Source of the DNA: a virus
Reading direction: 5' to 3' (one strand)
IMG/VR virus record: IMGVR_UViG_3300031951_000065
Coordinates: 1-64,000 of that record
Length of the DNA stretch: 64,000 bases
Shown one piece after another: positions 29,146 to 37,484 of this stretch; the stretch's first letter is position 1; each line of letters starts with the position of its first letter. Position numbers and translations under genes: made by a program. The notes below the pieces were generated by a model. It had not been told where the DNA came from. It did no database searches and worked only from the letters and a program-made list of their open reading frames with translations.

Positions 29146-29153
29146 AATAAATA
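29146..29153 (-). promoter_or_regulatory. Late-promoter-like TATTTATT element
   Basis: Coding-strand ATATTTATT three bases before the tape measure start, directly against the stop of the small chaperone gene. Confidence 0.45.
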
Positions 29154-29297
29154 TTATTTAGGAGTGTTTTCTAATTCAATAATGTACTCCACGTAATATC
29201 TACGTATGAAAACTGGCATGGTGATAATGTCACCATAACTAAAACCTCTTTTGATTAAAAATAAAATTTCGTCTAACTGTCCTTTCTTATAAGCCAT
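29154..29297 (-). CDS. Small tail-assembly protein (second chaperone-like ORF)
   Basis: 47 residues from ATG 29297 (MAYKKGQLDEILFLIKRGFS). A longer frame from 29336 exists, but the ATG at 29297 overlaps the stop of the gp26-like gene by 11 bases (ATGGCTTATAA), a classic reinitiation arrangement. The reading frame is +1 relative to the upstream gene, so a programmed frameshift product is possible but not needed. Its position between gp26-like and tape measure genes is that of the second tail chaperone (gp51 or GT type). Confidence 0.65.
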   Translation of the reverse strand: MAYKKGQLDEILFLIKRGFSYGDIITMPVFIRRYYVEYIIELENTPK

Positions 29298-30036
29298 AGA
29301 AAGGGCGAAAAAACTCAACCCCGAACCCAATTTCAACTTGGGTGTCTTCTCCTGACGGGGTTTTTACTGTTTTTGTTAAATCTAATCCTGGTTTATTTTC
29401 TTTTAGAAATTTTCTGAAATCTTGAGAGTCTTTAATTGGTAATCTCTCAACAAAATTATGTATGTTCATCATATCTCTATTGCCGGCAACAGACTTAATC
29501 ATCATTTCTAATTGTTTGGTGACAACAGGTGCAACACCTTGACCATTCCAACTCTTTCTTAAATCATCAAGTTCTTTCTCTTGTTTTGGTGTTAAAAATT
29601 TAAATGTGATTTGAACTTTTGATTTTTCCATAAAATATGGATATTCACCGTTTGAATCTGATTCTAAATTAAAATCTTTGAATTTTAATTCACTCATATC
29701 AACAGAAATCTCAAAATCCTTTTCAGTTTTTGGGTCAGTTAAATAAAATTTATATTCGGGACCAAAAGCGGTGTTTCTTAAAAATATTAACACTGCTTGT
29801 CTATCTTCTTCAACAATGTCTTCAATTTGAATATCTCTATCTAATATTTTTCTTCTAAGTAATTCATCAATTACACCATTTGTCGCAATTAAATTTTGCG
29901 CGGATAAAATATTTTCATCCGCAGCCGTTAAGTATGCAACTTTAAGTGATTTCTTTTTATTTTGATAGTGTATACCTCTTGAAGGTAGTTCAACAACATC
30001 ATAAGCGATTGTTGGGTCGACTCTAAATTCTTCCAT
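29287..30036 (-). CDS. gp26-like tail/baseplate assembly chaperone
   Basis: 249 residues. The N-terminus carries VELPSRGIHYQNKKKSLKVA followed by TAADENIL, the signature of the T4 gp26-type baseplate assembly and tail chaperone family; T4 gp26 is 208 residues. Next come RKILDRDIQIEDIVEEDRQA and FLRNTAFGPEYKF. These proteins act during hub assembly and usually do not stay in the virion. Located between tail tube and tape measure, as for tail chaperones of many tailed phages. Confidence 0.75.
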   Translation of the reverse strand: MEEFRVDPTIAYDVVELPSRGIHYQNKKKSLKVAYLTAADENILSAQNLIATNGVIDELLRRKILDRDIQIEDIVEEDRQAVLIFLRNTAFGPEYKFYLTDPKTEKDFEISVDMSELKFKDFNLESDSNGEYPYFMEKSKVQITFKFLTPKQEKELDDLRKSWNGQGVAPVVTKQLEMMIKSVAGNRDMMNIHNFVERLPIKDSQDFRKFLKENKPGLDLTKTVKTPSGEDTQVEIGFGVEFFRPFYGL

Positions 30037-30087
30037 ATTTGTTTTATTTAATAACTAGTATAATTTACAAAAACTTATAAAAAAAGT

Positions 30088-30112
30088 AAAGGTCTCCTTT
30101 TGAGAGACCTTT
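30088..30112 (-). terminator. Terminator after tail tube gene
   Basis: Stem AAAGGTCTC / GAGACCTTT with a seven-base loop; on the minus strand followed by ACTTTTTTTATAAG. It lies 26 bases after the tube gene stop and isolates the highly expressed tube gene from the chaperones. Confidence 0.88.
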
Positions 30113-30137
30113 TATTGACAGATTTTTTATTATTTGA

Positions 30138-30626
30138 TTAGTAAACTAATATACATCTATCCATTCTTAACGAACATGTGATAGATGCAATATCATCTCT
30201 TGAATAATCAAGTTCGTTAAAGTTTAAGTCGGTTATGAAAGAACCTTGAAGTATCCATTTTTCAACCACAACCCCCGTTGGGTCTAACATTTCTAATTCA
30301 ATATCTTTTTTGTAACCAGCTGCGTAACCCATACGACCTGTAACTGATTCAGCGTGTAGACGGAACCACTCCATCAATGCTTGTGCCGCTGAAGGACCAA
30401 TAGGGTCTTTGAAGGTTACTCTTATTTCATTCCATTCAAATCTACCAGCTACGTATGTTGATGTGTTGATGAAAGGAATTGCAACTGAGTTAATTTTTGC
30501 ACTAGGTCTTGCACTTGAGGTTACGTACCACTCGTTAATACCCAATGATGATGGGAATCTAAGTATGAATCGGTTAACTCTCTTCGGTTCGTAAGGAACC
30601 GGCATTTTCATTAATAAATCTGCCAT
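30138..30626 (-). CDS. gp19: Tail tube protein, gp19-like
   Basis: 162 residues; T4 gp19 has 163. Features: RVNRFILRFPSSLGINEWYV, the WNEIRVTFKDPIGPSAAQAL strand and helix, and a C-terminal GSFITDLNFNELDYSRDDI followed by ITCSLRMDRCIL, the typical alternating strands of the gp19/Hcp-type tube. Hexamers stack inside the sheath. Transcribed alone: it has a terminator behind it and a 348-base intergenic region with a TATTTATA element in front, which fits the need for high copy number. Confidence 0.93.
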   Translation of the reverse strand: MADLLMKMPVPYEPKRVNRFILRFPSSLGINEWYVTSSARPSAKINSVAIPFINTSTYVAGRFEWNEIRVTFKDPIGPSAAQALMEWFRLHAESVTGRMGYAAGYKKDIELEMLDPTGVVVEKWILQGSFITDLNFNELDYSRDDIASITCSLRMDRCILVY

Positions 30627-30667
30627 GTCAATATTTGTTTTTTAATTTTTTTATTTTTAATCTTTCT

Positions 30668-30675
30668 TATAAATA
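30668..30675 (-). promoter_or_regulatory. Late-promoter-like TATTTATA element
   Basis: Coding-strand ATATTTATA 41 bases upstream of the tail tube start; the longest leader among the motif-bearing genes. Confidence 0.5.
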
Positions 30676-30748
30676 TGTTGTATATGAAAAAACAAAAAAA
30701 ATCTTCTCAATACTTGATTTTGTGAAAATTATTTCGTATTTTTTCCAT

Positions 30749-30847
30749 ACTAGTACTAGATGCTAGTAAATTAAGAACTAGATTAAAGAAACTAGAATAA
30801 CTATAAAGAAATAAACTAGATAAAAATAAACTAGAACTAGAACTAGA
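30749..30847. repeat. Cluster of ACTAG(A) iteron-like repeats
   Basis: ACTAG(A) begins at 30749, 30755, 30777, 30791, 30815, 30830, 30836 and 30842, with CTAG also at 30763. Spacing varies from 6 to 24 bases. CTAG is rare in most bacterial DNA, so eight copies within 100 bases of A-rich DNA are unlikely to be chance. May bind a protein, mark an origin or act in the tube-gene promoter. Confidence 0.75.
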
Positions 30848-30925
30848 ATACTGGTGCATATACTGGGTAATTTATAATTTTATTTTTTTTATATTTGGTA
30901 ATTCCGTAGGTCACACTATATTATA

Positions 30926-30943
30926 ATGTTCCACGTGGAACAT
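30926..30943. promoter_or_regulatory. Perfect palindrome matching the parS consensus
   Basis: ATGTTCCACGTGGAACAT is an exact 18-base palindrome. Its inner 16 bases fit TGTTNCACGTGNAACA, the conserved chromosomal ParB-binding parS site, at every defined position. It has no loop, so it is unlikely to be an RNA hairpin. It stands between the sheath terminator and the ACTAGA repeats. No ParA or ParB gene is in the window. Confidence 0.75.
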
Positions 30944-30949
30944 AAAATA

Positions 30950-30967
30950 GGGAGGGTTTCCCCTCCC
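30950..30967 (-). terminator. Terminator after tail sheath gene
   Basis: Minus-strand GGGAGGG, GNRA-type loop GAAA, CCCTCCC, then TATTTTATG; the plus strand also has a following CTTTTTATT. The most GC-rich block in the region, lying 8 bases after the sheath stop. Confidence 0.85.
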
Positions 30968-30974
30968 CTTTTTA

Positions 30975-33830
30975 TTAGATATTATCAAATGATGCTCCTG
31001 TTGGTGTGATTATGAATTCAACATCGATAAATTCAAGAGCTCTTGTTGGTTTAATGTAAATTTTACCTCTCAAAGTATTAGCGTCAATATCTTCAGGGTC
31101 GTTGGAAACCGTTACACGGAATTCATACAAACCTCTTTCTCTCTTAATTGCGTCTAATATCGGGTTAACCAATCTCAAAAACTCATTACGAACTTGTTCG
31201 TCGTTTTGTTCAAATAACAATCTTACCGCTACTGCTGAAATTAATTTTCTTGCTCTTAACAGTAATCTTCTTACGTTAATTCTATCCAAAGCTGATTCAC
31301 GTACTTGAAGTGTTTTATTACCCCAAATGATTGTACCGGTATCCGCAAATGTTGCGATAGGGTTAATTCTCGCTTTGTAAAGGTCATCTCTCTCATCCAA
31401 AGTTAATTTCTTATAAGCTTTGATTGAGTTTACTAAACCTCTTGAATAACCCGCTACCGCGAACCAAGGGAAAGATACGTTATCTGTTAATGCTATATTT
31501 CTCAATACTTCACCTGTTGGTGGTAAGTATAATTGTGTAGCGTTGTCTGCGTCTCTAACTTGAATCCAAGGCCAGTAAACCGCTGAGTAGTTACTATCAA
31601 TTGCTACGCCGTCCAAAGCGTCTATTACTTCATCCGCTGTACCGTAGTTTGGTGATGAAATCACATAAAGTGAATCCGCTCTATCTTCTTCAATCATATC
31701 AATTGCGTAAGATGTTAATGAACTGTGGTCATAGAAGTTGATACCTGGTGTTGCGAAGATGTTTACATCAACAGCTTCAGGGTTTGCGAAGGTATCAATA
31801 CCTTGAGTGTAAGCGTAGTAGTCAGAGTTTCCTGATACTGTACTAAATACACCACCATTATTAGTGTTACCACTTGTGTAAGTATTTTTACCAAAGATGT
31901 ATCCATCACCGTAGGTTCTCACATTTCTGTAGATATCCCAACCGTCAAATCCACCAGCCGCTGCGAATGTGAATTTACGATAATTGATATTTGTTAATAC
32001 GTTATTCGCTCCACCTGTTTGACCCTCTAAATCATACGACGTGGTTAAGAAGGTTGTTCCTGTGATTGTAGATGCGTTTGTTGATAAGTGGAAACCCTTA
32101 GTTGTTCCAGCTGCTGATGTTCCTTTGAATTTAAACAAGTCTCTATCGTATGTTACTGCGTTTGTTGGACTTGATAAACCAAAGTATGTTCTTCTTACTT
32201 TGTCACCTGAAGATAAAACAGGTGTTCCATCGGCTTGATAAGATGTAGTATCACCAGCGTTATAGAATGTAGTCTTGTACATCACCGAACCTAAAGTACT
32301 TGAACCAAAAGATGTGTTGTTTGTAAATCCTTTAAATCCTGCAGGATATGCGTCGGTTGGGTGATTATCAGCCATTGACAACATAATGTATCTTGAACGT
32401 AATTCATATTCACCATCAGATGTACCAACTTTTTTAGCAACATATCCTGGTAAATCTGGATTCATATTACATCTACCAAATTTTTCAAGTACAACTAAAT
32501 TATCGTCTGTATCATTAAAGTCTCTAACGATTAAGTCAAAGTCACCAGTGTTTACATCAATATTAATAATTGAAACTTTTACTTCGTAGTTTGCAGAATC
32601 ACCATCTGATACTGTGATTACATCAAATAAATCATCAACTTCACCACCTCTAACCTCTGATACAACAGTTGGTGTCATTGGGGTATCCCAAGATGTTTTA
32701 AAGTCGTTACCAACATGTTCGAAAACTTCTGTTAAACTTAAACCTCTAATTAAACCTTGTTCATATGCTCTTTGTAAGTAATTTGGATAAGATTCAAAAA
32801 CATACACAGGTACATCACTTTTTAATTTGTCATAAACATCGGTACCAAAAACTTTTGTTACATATTTTGATGACGAAGAGTCCATACTACAAGTGAATGA
32901 TTTTGGTCCACTTGTTGAACCTGTAACATTAACTGTAAATTCAGCTAATGGATTTGTAGTGATTCCTGAACCTGTAACCACAAAATTTACATCTGCGGTA
33001 GTTTCCAAGTTTAATGTTTGTCCATTGTAAGAACCTCTTGGTCTGAACGCTAAAACCACTTGTCCATCATACGCCGTGTTCAATGTTCCATAGTATGTGT
33101 ACTTAGTCACATCAAATCTACTCGCACCGCTGTTATAAACAAATAAGTAAGAATATACTTCAGAACCTGTGGTGTTACAAAGTTTATTGAACCATTCCTT
33201 ATTGTTGTAATTACTTGCGTTATTCAAACCTGTTAAAGGAGAAACTTCTTCAAGTGATGATGTTTGACCACTTGTTCCTGAAGTTGGTACTTCACCCATC
33301 ACAAACCATTGTCCATGGTTAGATGATGTGTTACCACTAAAGTTTGCTACAATATATTCTGTAATATAATTTCCATCTACAGATATTTTATCTGATAGTT
33401 CACTATAAATCGTACTTGCTGTAATTGTTGTGGTCGATGCTGACATTGTTAAACTTGTGGTTGTTCCACTAAGAGCCCCCAATGTAACCCCACCAATTGT
33501 TTTAACACCATAAGTTTTGACAGGTAAATAACCCGTTAAACCTAATATTCTTGTTACAAACATTTGGTTAGATTCTTCTAAATAAGATTTTGCGAAATAA
33601 GGTAATTCATATTTTGGATTGTTATTGTTGTCTTTTAACGGACTTGTTCCCCCAAAATATGACTTGAATTCGTCAAAATTAGTTATTAATACAGGTTCAA
33701 AAGCGGGACCTTTTAAGGTTTCACCCACCAAACCTAATGTGCTCACACCAACACTTTGTGCTACGAATGTTAAGTCTTTTTCAGATGTATATACACCCGG
33801 AGATACAAAAACTCTATTTGAATTTGCCAT
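30975..33830 (-). CDS. gp18: Tail sheath protein, gp18-like, enlarged
   Basis: 951 residues against 659 in T4 gp18. N-terminus FVSPGVYTSEKDLTFVAQSV, then LVGETLKGPAFEPVLI, is the standard sheath opening. The C-terminal core is intact: INVRRLLLRARKLISAVAVR, FLRLVNPILDAIKRERGLYE, VTVSNDPEDIDANTLRGKIY and a final strand. The extra length is Gly/Ser/Thr-rich beta material in the middle (about residues 110-640), which would project outward from the contracted or extended sheath. It is flanked by a distal GATATTTATT element and a terminator, so it is its own transcription unit. Confidence 0.95.
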   Translation of the reverse strand: MANSNRVFVSPGVYTSEKDLTFVAQSVGVSTLGLVGETLKGPAFEPVLITNFDEFKSYFGGTSPLKDNNNNPKYELPYFAKSYLEESNQMFVTRILGLTGYLPVKTYGVKTIGGVTLGALSGTTTSLTMSASTTTITASTIYSELSDKISVDGNYITEYIVANFSGNTSSNHGQWFVMGEVPTSGTSGQTSSLEEVSPLTGLNNASNYNNKEWFNKLCNTTGSEVYSYLFVYNSGASRFDVTKYTYYGTLNTAYDGQVVLAFRPRGSYNGQTLNLETTADVNFVVTGSGITTNPLAEFTVNVTGSTSGPKSFTCSMDSSSSKYVTKVFGTDVYDKLKSDVPVYVFESYPNYLQRAYEQGLIRGLSLTEVFEHVGNDFKTSWDTPMTPTVVSEVRGGEVDDLFDVITVSDGDSANYEVKVSIINIDVNTGDFDLIVRDFNDTDDNLVVLEKFGRCNMNPDLPGYVAKKVGTSDGEYELRSRYIMLSMADNHPTDAYPAGFKGFTNNTSFGSSTLGSVMYKTTFYNAGDTTSYQADGTPVLSSGDKVRRTYFGLSSPTNAVTYDRDLFKFKGTSAAGTTKGFHLSTNASTITGTTFLTTSYDLEGQTGGANNVLTNINYRKFTFAAAGGFDGWDIYRNVRTYGDGYIFGKNTYTSGNTNNGGVFSTVSGNSDYYAYTQGIDTFANPEAVDVNIFATPGINFYDHSSLTSYAIDMIEEDRADSLYVISSPNYGTADEVIDALDGVAIDSNYSAVYWPWIQVRDADNATQLYLPPTGEVLRNIALTDNVSFPWFAVAGYSRGLVNSIKAYKKLTLDERDDLYKARINPIATFADTGTIIWGNKTLQVRESALDRINVRRLLLRARKLISAVAVRLLFEQNDEQVRNEFLRLVNPILDAIKRERGLYEFRVTVSNDPEDIDANTLRGKIYIKPTRALEFIDVEFIITPTGASFDNI

Positions 33831-33868
33831 TTTTAATTTGTTTGGTTAATTAATTTTATTTCTTTATC

Positions 33869-33876
33869 AATAAATA
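33869..33876 (-). promoter_or_regulatory. Late-promoter-like TATTTATT element
   Basis: Coding-strand GATATTTATT 38 bases upstream of the sheath start. Confidence 0.5.
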
Positions 33877-33927
33877 TCTTTGTTTTTAGCAAAGATTCCC
33901 TTGATTTTTTTAAAAATGGCACTTATG

Positions 33928-33951
33928 GATACTAATTTATCCTTTAGTATC
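33928..33951. promoter_or_regulatory. Inverted repeat, candidate operator
   Basis: GATACTAA / TTAGTATC, eight-base arms separated by eight bases, directly upstream of the promoter-like element and start of the small ribbon-helix-helix-like gene. No U tract follows on either strand, so a protein-binding operator is more likely than a terminator. Confidence 0.55.
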
Positions 33952-33952
33952 T

Positions 33953-33960
33953 ATATTTAT
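33953..33960 (+). promoter_or_regulatory. Late-promoter-like element before small regulator gene
   Basis: ATATTTAT in the context CTATATTTATC, seven bases upstream of ATG 33968. It is one base short of the full TATTTATW octamer. Confidence 0.4.
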
Positions 33961-33967
33961 CTTTATC

Positions 33968-34144
33968 ATGAAAAACACCCTAAAAAACATAAAGGTTAGT
34001 GAAAATCACCACCAAATGTTAAAAGAATATTGCGACAAAAATGGATTAAAAATTTATAAGGTTGTTCAGAAATGGATTGATGAAGTTTGTAAAACAGGAA
34101 AGGTGAATGATTCACCTAAGAAAAAAGATATCTATGGAGATTAA
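33968..34144 (+). CDS. Small ribbon-helix-helix-like DNA-binding protein
   Basis: 58 residues, a lone plus-strand gene between sheath and neck genes. The sequence KNIKVSENHHQMLKEYCDKN, then GLKIYKVVQKWIDEV, has the strand-helix-helix layout of Arc/MetJ-type proteins: a short basic strand, a helix with LKEYC, a G-L-K turn, and a second amphipathic helix. Such proteins dimerise and bind inverted repeats; one lies 17 bases upstream. The C-terminus is a charged tail. It ends four bases before the convergent 75-residue gene. Could be an autoregulated repressor; the fold is inferred from pattern only. Confidence 0.7.
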   Translation: MKNTLKNIKVSENHHQMLKEYCDKNGLKIYKVVQKWIDEVCKTGKVNDSPKKKDIYGD

Positions 34145-34148
34145 TTTT

Positions 34149-34376
34149 TTATAACATACTAATCTCCGTCATATCAACGGTAATGTTATTACAAATTAAT
34201 AAATTACCATCAATTATAAAATTGTCAGTTCTTTCTAAAACCAATAATGATTCAAGATGACTAGTATCAACACTAAGACCATAGATGTCATTATCAACAA
34301 CCAAATTGATTATTAAATTTTCATATATTTCAATATGAGATAATGTTTTTTCGTATAAAAATTCTTGTATTGTCAT
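34149..34376 (-). CDS. Hypothetical 75-residue protein
   Basis: 75 residues, acidic, rich in Ile/Leu and Asn (IYENLIINLVVDNDIYGLSV, LLVLERTDNFIIDGNLLICN); predicted mostly strand. No family recognised. It starts five bases after the stop of the 844-residue neck-like gene and is likely part of that transcript. Confidence 0.65.
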   Translation of the reverse strand: MTIQEFLYEKTLSHIEIYENLIINLVVDNDIYGLSVDTSHLESLLVLERTDNFIIDGNLLICNNITVDMTEISML

Positions 34377-34381
34377 GTTGT

Positions 34382-36916
34382 TTAATTTATTGGGGTTACT
34401 GTTGTGATTGTTGCTCCAGAACCAAATCCTGTACCGGTATTAAGTGTCGTGTCTAAAGTTCCATCTGAAAATAAACGTACAATGTTTCCTACCGATGTGC
34501 CGTTATATGATGTAAAATTACCACTAATTAGTATTTTACCATTTGTTTGAACAACAATACTGAGTACATGATTATTAAATCCGGTTCCAATACTAAATGT
34601 ATTATCAATAGTTCCATCAGAATTTAGTCTAACTATCCTATTAGATGTTACACCACTATACGATGTGAAAGCTCCCCCGACCATTATTTTACCACTTGAA
34701 AGAGTCGAGACAAAATAAACACTATTATTAAATCCGGTTCCAATAATAAATGTATCATCGATAGTTCCTCCGGAATTTAATCTAATTATTCTATTAGATG
34801 TCACTCCACTATATGATGTAAAATCTCCACCAACGACAATCTTACCATCTGATTGTACCGATGACATGTATGTGTAGGCATTAAATCCCGTACCGACTGT
34901 AGTTGTAAAACTAGAATCGTGACTCTTATCGGAATTAAGTCTCTCAATTCTTCTTGTGGTCATACTACCACAAAGAATCATTTTACCATCTGATTGTAAA
35001 GAAACATCTTGAACAGTTGAGTTTGCATCATAAGTAGTAGACGTTGAACCACTAAATGTATTATCAATTGTTCCGTCAGAATTTAACCTAATAATTTTAT
35101 TCGCCGACGTGCCATTATATGATGTAAAATATCCACCGATTAATAGTTTTCCATCAGATTGGGGTACAACAAATTTTGTGATACTATTGAATCCCGTTCC
35201 GATACTGAATGTATTATCGATTGAACCGTCTAAGTTTAATCTAATTATATAATTGGACGATACACCACTGTATGTTGTAAAATAACCCGCACCGTAAATT
35301 TTGTTATTATATATTATGTGATTTTCTAAGAAATTATCAAATCCGGTTCCACCGCTAAATGAACTATCAACTGAACCATTTGAGTTTAATTTAATTATGT
35401 CATTATATAATGTGCCATTGTATAATGAGAATCCACCAGAAATTAATAGTTTATCATCCACCATCAATGATGGTGTTGGGGTGGCCGATGGTGTGACAGA
35501 ACTATTGGGAGTAATGGATGGTGTTACTGATTGAGTTGGTGATGGTGTCGGTGAAGACTCAATTGTTACCGAAGGGGTAACTGTGGGTGTTGAGGTTAAA
35601 GTAGGGGTTGGTGTAACCGATGATGTAAGTGACGGAGTAATTGACGGTGTTACTGAGGGGGTAACTGAAGGTGTTACAGTTATGGTTGGGGTGATAATAG
35701 AGGTTGAGGTTAAAGTAGGGGTAACCGTAGGTGTTGATGTTGGGGTTATTGATGGTGTTACAGATGAAGATGGTGTTATTGAAGGTGTTGGGGTCGGTGT
35801 TATTGGTATTGTAAAAGTTGATTGTGTTGTAAAATCATATCTAAATTTTGTTTTAGACGACGTATTAATATCTACCGAACTAAAATTATTAACCAAAGTT
35901 AAATTACTAAACGTACCATCGACAGTATATTGTGTAGTACCACTTAATTGATTTGGTTCAATAAAAATTTTAACAGGAATTGATATTGAACTACCAGTCA
36001 CAGTTAATAAAGTGTCAGTAAATGAAATTTCAACCGTCTTATCTACCTTATTTGTTGCGGTTGCGGTGTAGTCCGCAACGATTGAACCACTACTATAATT
36101 TGATGATATTGTTATTGAGTTTTCAATTTTTTTTATAGATGGAATTGACCTTAAATCGGGTTCCACCATGGTAATACTTCTGTTAATTGCAGGAGAAACT
36201 TCAAATTCTTCATCATCAATTAAGAATCCTAACATTGTAAACCCGTAATTTTGAATGTAGAATCTTCTACCATCTAAAGTATCCATCGGAGTATTATCTT
36301 CGATTCTATCTAATACAATTGGGATATAATGACCTTTTACTCGAGTGTATGCTTGACGAGATGAAAACTTTTGTAAAACCTTTTGATTGAACTTATTTAT
36401 ATCTCTAAATTTTGTACAAACAATAGTTACATCAAAACTAATATCAACCGCAATTGGTTGAGGTATTTTGTATATGTCCGCACCCATTTGATTTCCATCC
36501 CAAGTCGGAACCGATGCATAAAAAAAGTCTCTTCTATCAGGAATAGTTCTTTGAATAGATGGGTTTGTACCTAACTGAACTTCAGGTTTTCTTACAACAG
36601 CAATAAATGGTAACTTAATATTTCCATCTTCATCACTAAAAGACCAATTGTTGGTATACTCACCCCATCTTTGAATTGTGAGAATTTTTGGAATCATTGG
36701 TATTTGGTCCCCGTCAGATATTACTTTAAAATTTTCTTTTACAAATTCTAACATACCCAAATCAAGGTCGTCGTGCAATATCGAATCAGGAAGAAAAGTA
36801 TCAGATTTAATTATTTCTTCTAATAATTCTTTTCTTCTACCGGTAATTGCAGGACCATCCGCGTTTTGGTTTACACCGTATACTTTAATATCTTTTTTTC
36901 TTTTTGGTAATCCCAT
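34382..36916 (-). CDS. Neck/tail-terminator-like protein fused to delta-60 repeat propeller
   Basis: 844 residues in three parts. Residues 1-255 look like a tail-completion protein (gp15-like setting): [58 protein letters not shown]. Residues about 262-360 are an Ig-like beta domain. Residues about 363-486 are a Pro/Thr/Ser/Val linker ([20 protein letters not shown]). Residues about 490-844 contain seven or so delta-60 repeats (for example [20 protein letters not shown] followed by [17 protein letters not shown]), each near 45 residues, expected to form a beta-propeller. The order with the 170-residue gp14-like gene supports a neck location. A neck-borne propeller could bind a surface or glycan. 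The gp15 link is moderate; the repeat assignment is strong. Confidence 0.8.
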   Translation of the reverse strand: MGLPKRKKDIKVYGVNQNADGPAITGRRKELLEEIIKSDTFLPDSILHDDLDLGMLEFVKENFKVISDGDQIPMIPKILTIQRWGEYTNNWSFSDEDGNIKLPFIAVVRKPEVQLGTNPSIQRTIPDRRDFFYASVPTWDGNQMGADIYKIPQPIAVDISFDVTIVCTKFRDINKFNQKVLQKFSSRQAYTRVKGHYIPIVLDRIEDNTPMDTLDGRRFYIQNYGFTMLGFLIDDEEFEVSPAINRSITMVEPDLRSIPSIKKIENSITISSNYSSGSIVADYTATATNKVDKTVEISFTDTLLTVTGSSISIPVKIFIEPNQLSGTTQYTVDGTFSNLTLVNNFSSVDINTSSKTKFRYDFTTQSTFTIPITPTPTPSITPSSSVTPSITPTSTPTVTPTLTSTSIITPTITVTPSVTPSVTPSITPSLTSSVTPTPTLTSTPTVTPSVTIESSPTPSPTQSVTPSITPNSSVTPSATPTPSLMVDDKLLISGGFSLYNGTLYNDIIKLNSNGSVDSSFSGGTGFDNFLENHIIYNNKIYGAGYFTTYSGVSSNYIIRLNLDGSIDNTFSIGTGFNSITKFVVPQSDGKLLIGGYFTSYNGTSANKIIRLNSDGTIDNTFSGSTSTTYDANSTVQDVSLQSDGKMILCGSMTTRRIERLNSDKSHDSSFTTTVGTGFNAYTYMSSVQSDGKIVVGGDFTSYSGVTSNRIIRLNSGGTIDDTFIIGTGFNNSVYFVSTLSSGKIMVGGAFTSYSGVTSNRIVRLNSDGTIDNTFSIGTGFNNHVLSIVVQTNGKILISGNFTSYNGTSVGNIVRLFSDGTLDTTLNTGTGFGSGATITTVTPIN

Positions 36917-36918
36917 AA

Positions 36919-37431
36919 TTAAATTCCTCTAAATTCAGATTCTTGTGCAATTGCACAGGTGATAGTTCTATAATGAGGTCTAAAACCAAACATATTATGT
37001 TTATTATCGGAAGTAACTTTTCCATCGTTTACCACCGTATAGTATCTAATTCTTTCTTCCGATTCGGGGTACCCAATAAAATCACCATATCTAATATCAA
37101 TACCCATTTCTTCTAAGTGTTTTATATAAACTGAAATGGTCATATTACCGGGTTCCAAATATCTATTTACACCTTTAGTATATGAATTGTTTTTAGGTTC
37201 TTCAATTTTAACCAATCCGAAAAATTCGGTAGGTGGTAAAAATTTAATTTGGTCTTTACCAACTTCACCGTATACATCATCAGTGTCGGTTTTTTGTCTA
37301 TCTACTCTAAATAAAACTAATTTCATACCTAAATCACCATGCAAGTATTCTTCCCCTAACTGAACATTTAAATCAAAATCAGTTTGAGAAAAAAATTTAC
37401 TTAATCTGGTTATCGGTAGTTTATTCTTCAT
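36919..37431 (-). CDS. Neck protein, gp14-like (putative)
   Basis: 170 residues. The middle ([20 protein letters not shown], then [19 protein letters not shown]) and [18 protein letters not shown] resemble the head-tail connector/neck proteins encoded next to gp15 in T4-like phages, where gp13 and gp14 seal the capsid and join the tail. It precedes the gp15-like fusion by two bases and has TATTTATA four bases upstream of its start. Similarity is from pattern and gene order only; it may instead be another connector component. Confidence 0.6.
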   Translation of the reverse strand: MKNKLPITRLSKFFSQTDFDLNVQLGEEYLHGDLGMKLVLFRVDRQKTDTDDVYGEVGKDQIKFLPPTEFFGLVKIEEPKNNSYTKGVNRYLEPGNMTISVYIKHLEEMGIDIRYGDFIGYPESEERIRYYTVVNDGKVTSDNKHNMFGFRPHYRTITCAIAQESEFRGI

Positions 37432-37435
37432 TTAC

Positions 37436-37443
37436 TATAAATA
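37436..37443 (-). promoter_or_regulatory. Late-promoter-like TATTTATA element
   Basis: Coding-strand CTATTTATA four bases before the gp14-like gene, in the divergent 53-base gap shared with the plus-strand SNF2 helicase gene. Confidence 0.5.
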
Positions 37444-37484
37444 GTTCATTTATTGATTCTATTTTACTATATTTAACTTATTGT

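Larger units (their letters stand above)
30627..30974. other. 348-base intergenic regulatory region
   Basis: No gene or tRNA seen. From the tube gene outward it holds a TATTTATA element (30668-30675), a run of ACTAGA repeats (30749-30847), A/T-rich DNA, an 18-base perfect palindrome matching the parS consensus (30926-30943), and a GC-rich terminator (30950-30967) behind the sheath gene. It is the longest non-coding stretch in the window. Confidence 0.85.

Noticed and set aside
29298-29336. Longer start for the small tail chaperone
   Set aside because: The stop-start overlap at 29297 explains translation without extra residues in the gp26-like gene.
30749-30847. CRISPR or tRNA
   Set aside because: Units are short with uneven A/T-rich spacers, and no cloverleaf can be drawn.
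35583-35951. Plus-strand frame of Val/Gly repeats
   Set aside because: It is the antisense shadow of the P/T/S linker in the 844-residue gene.
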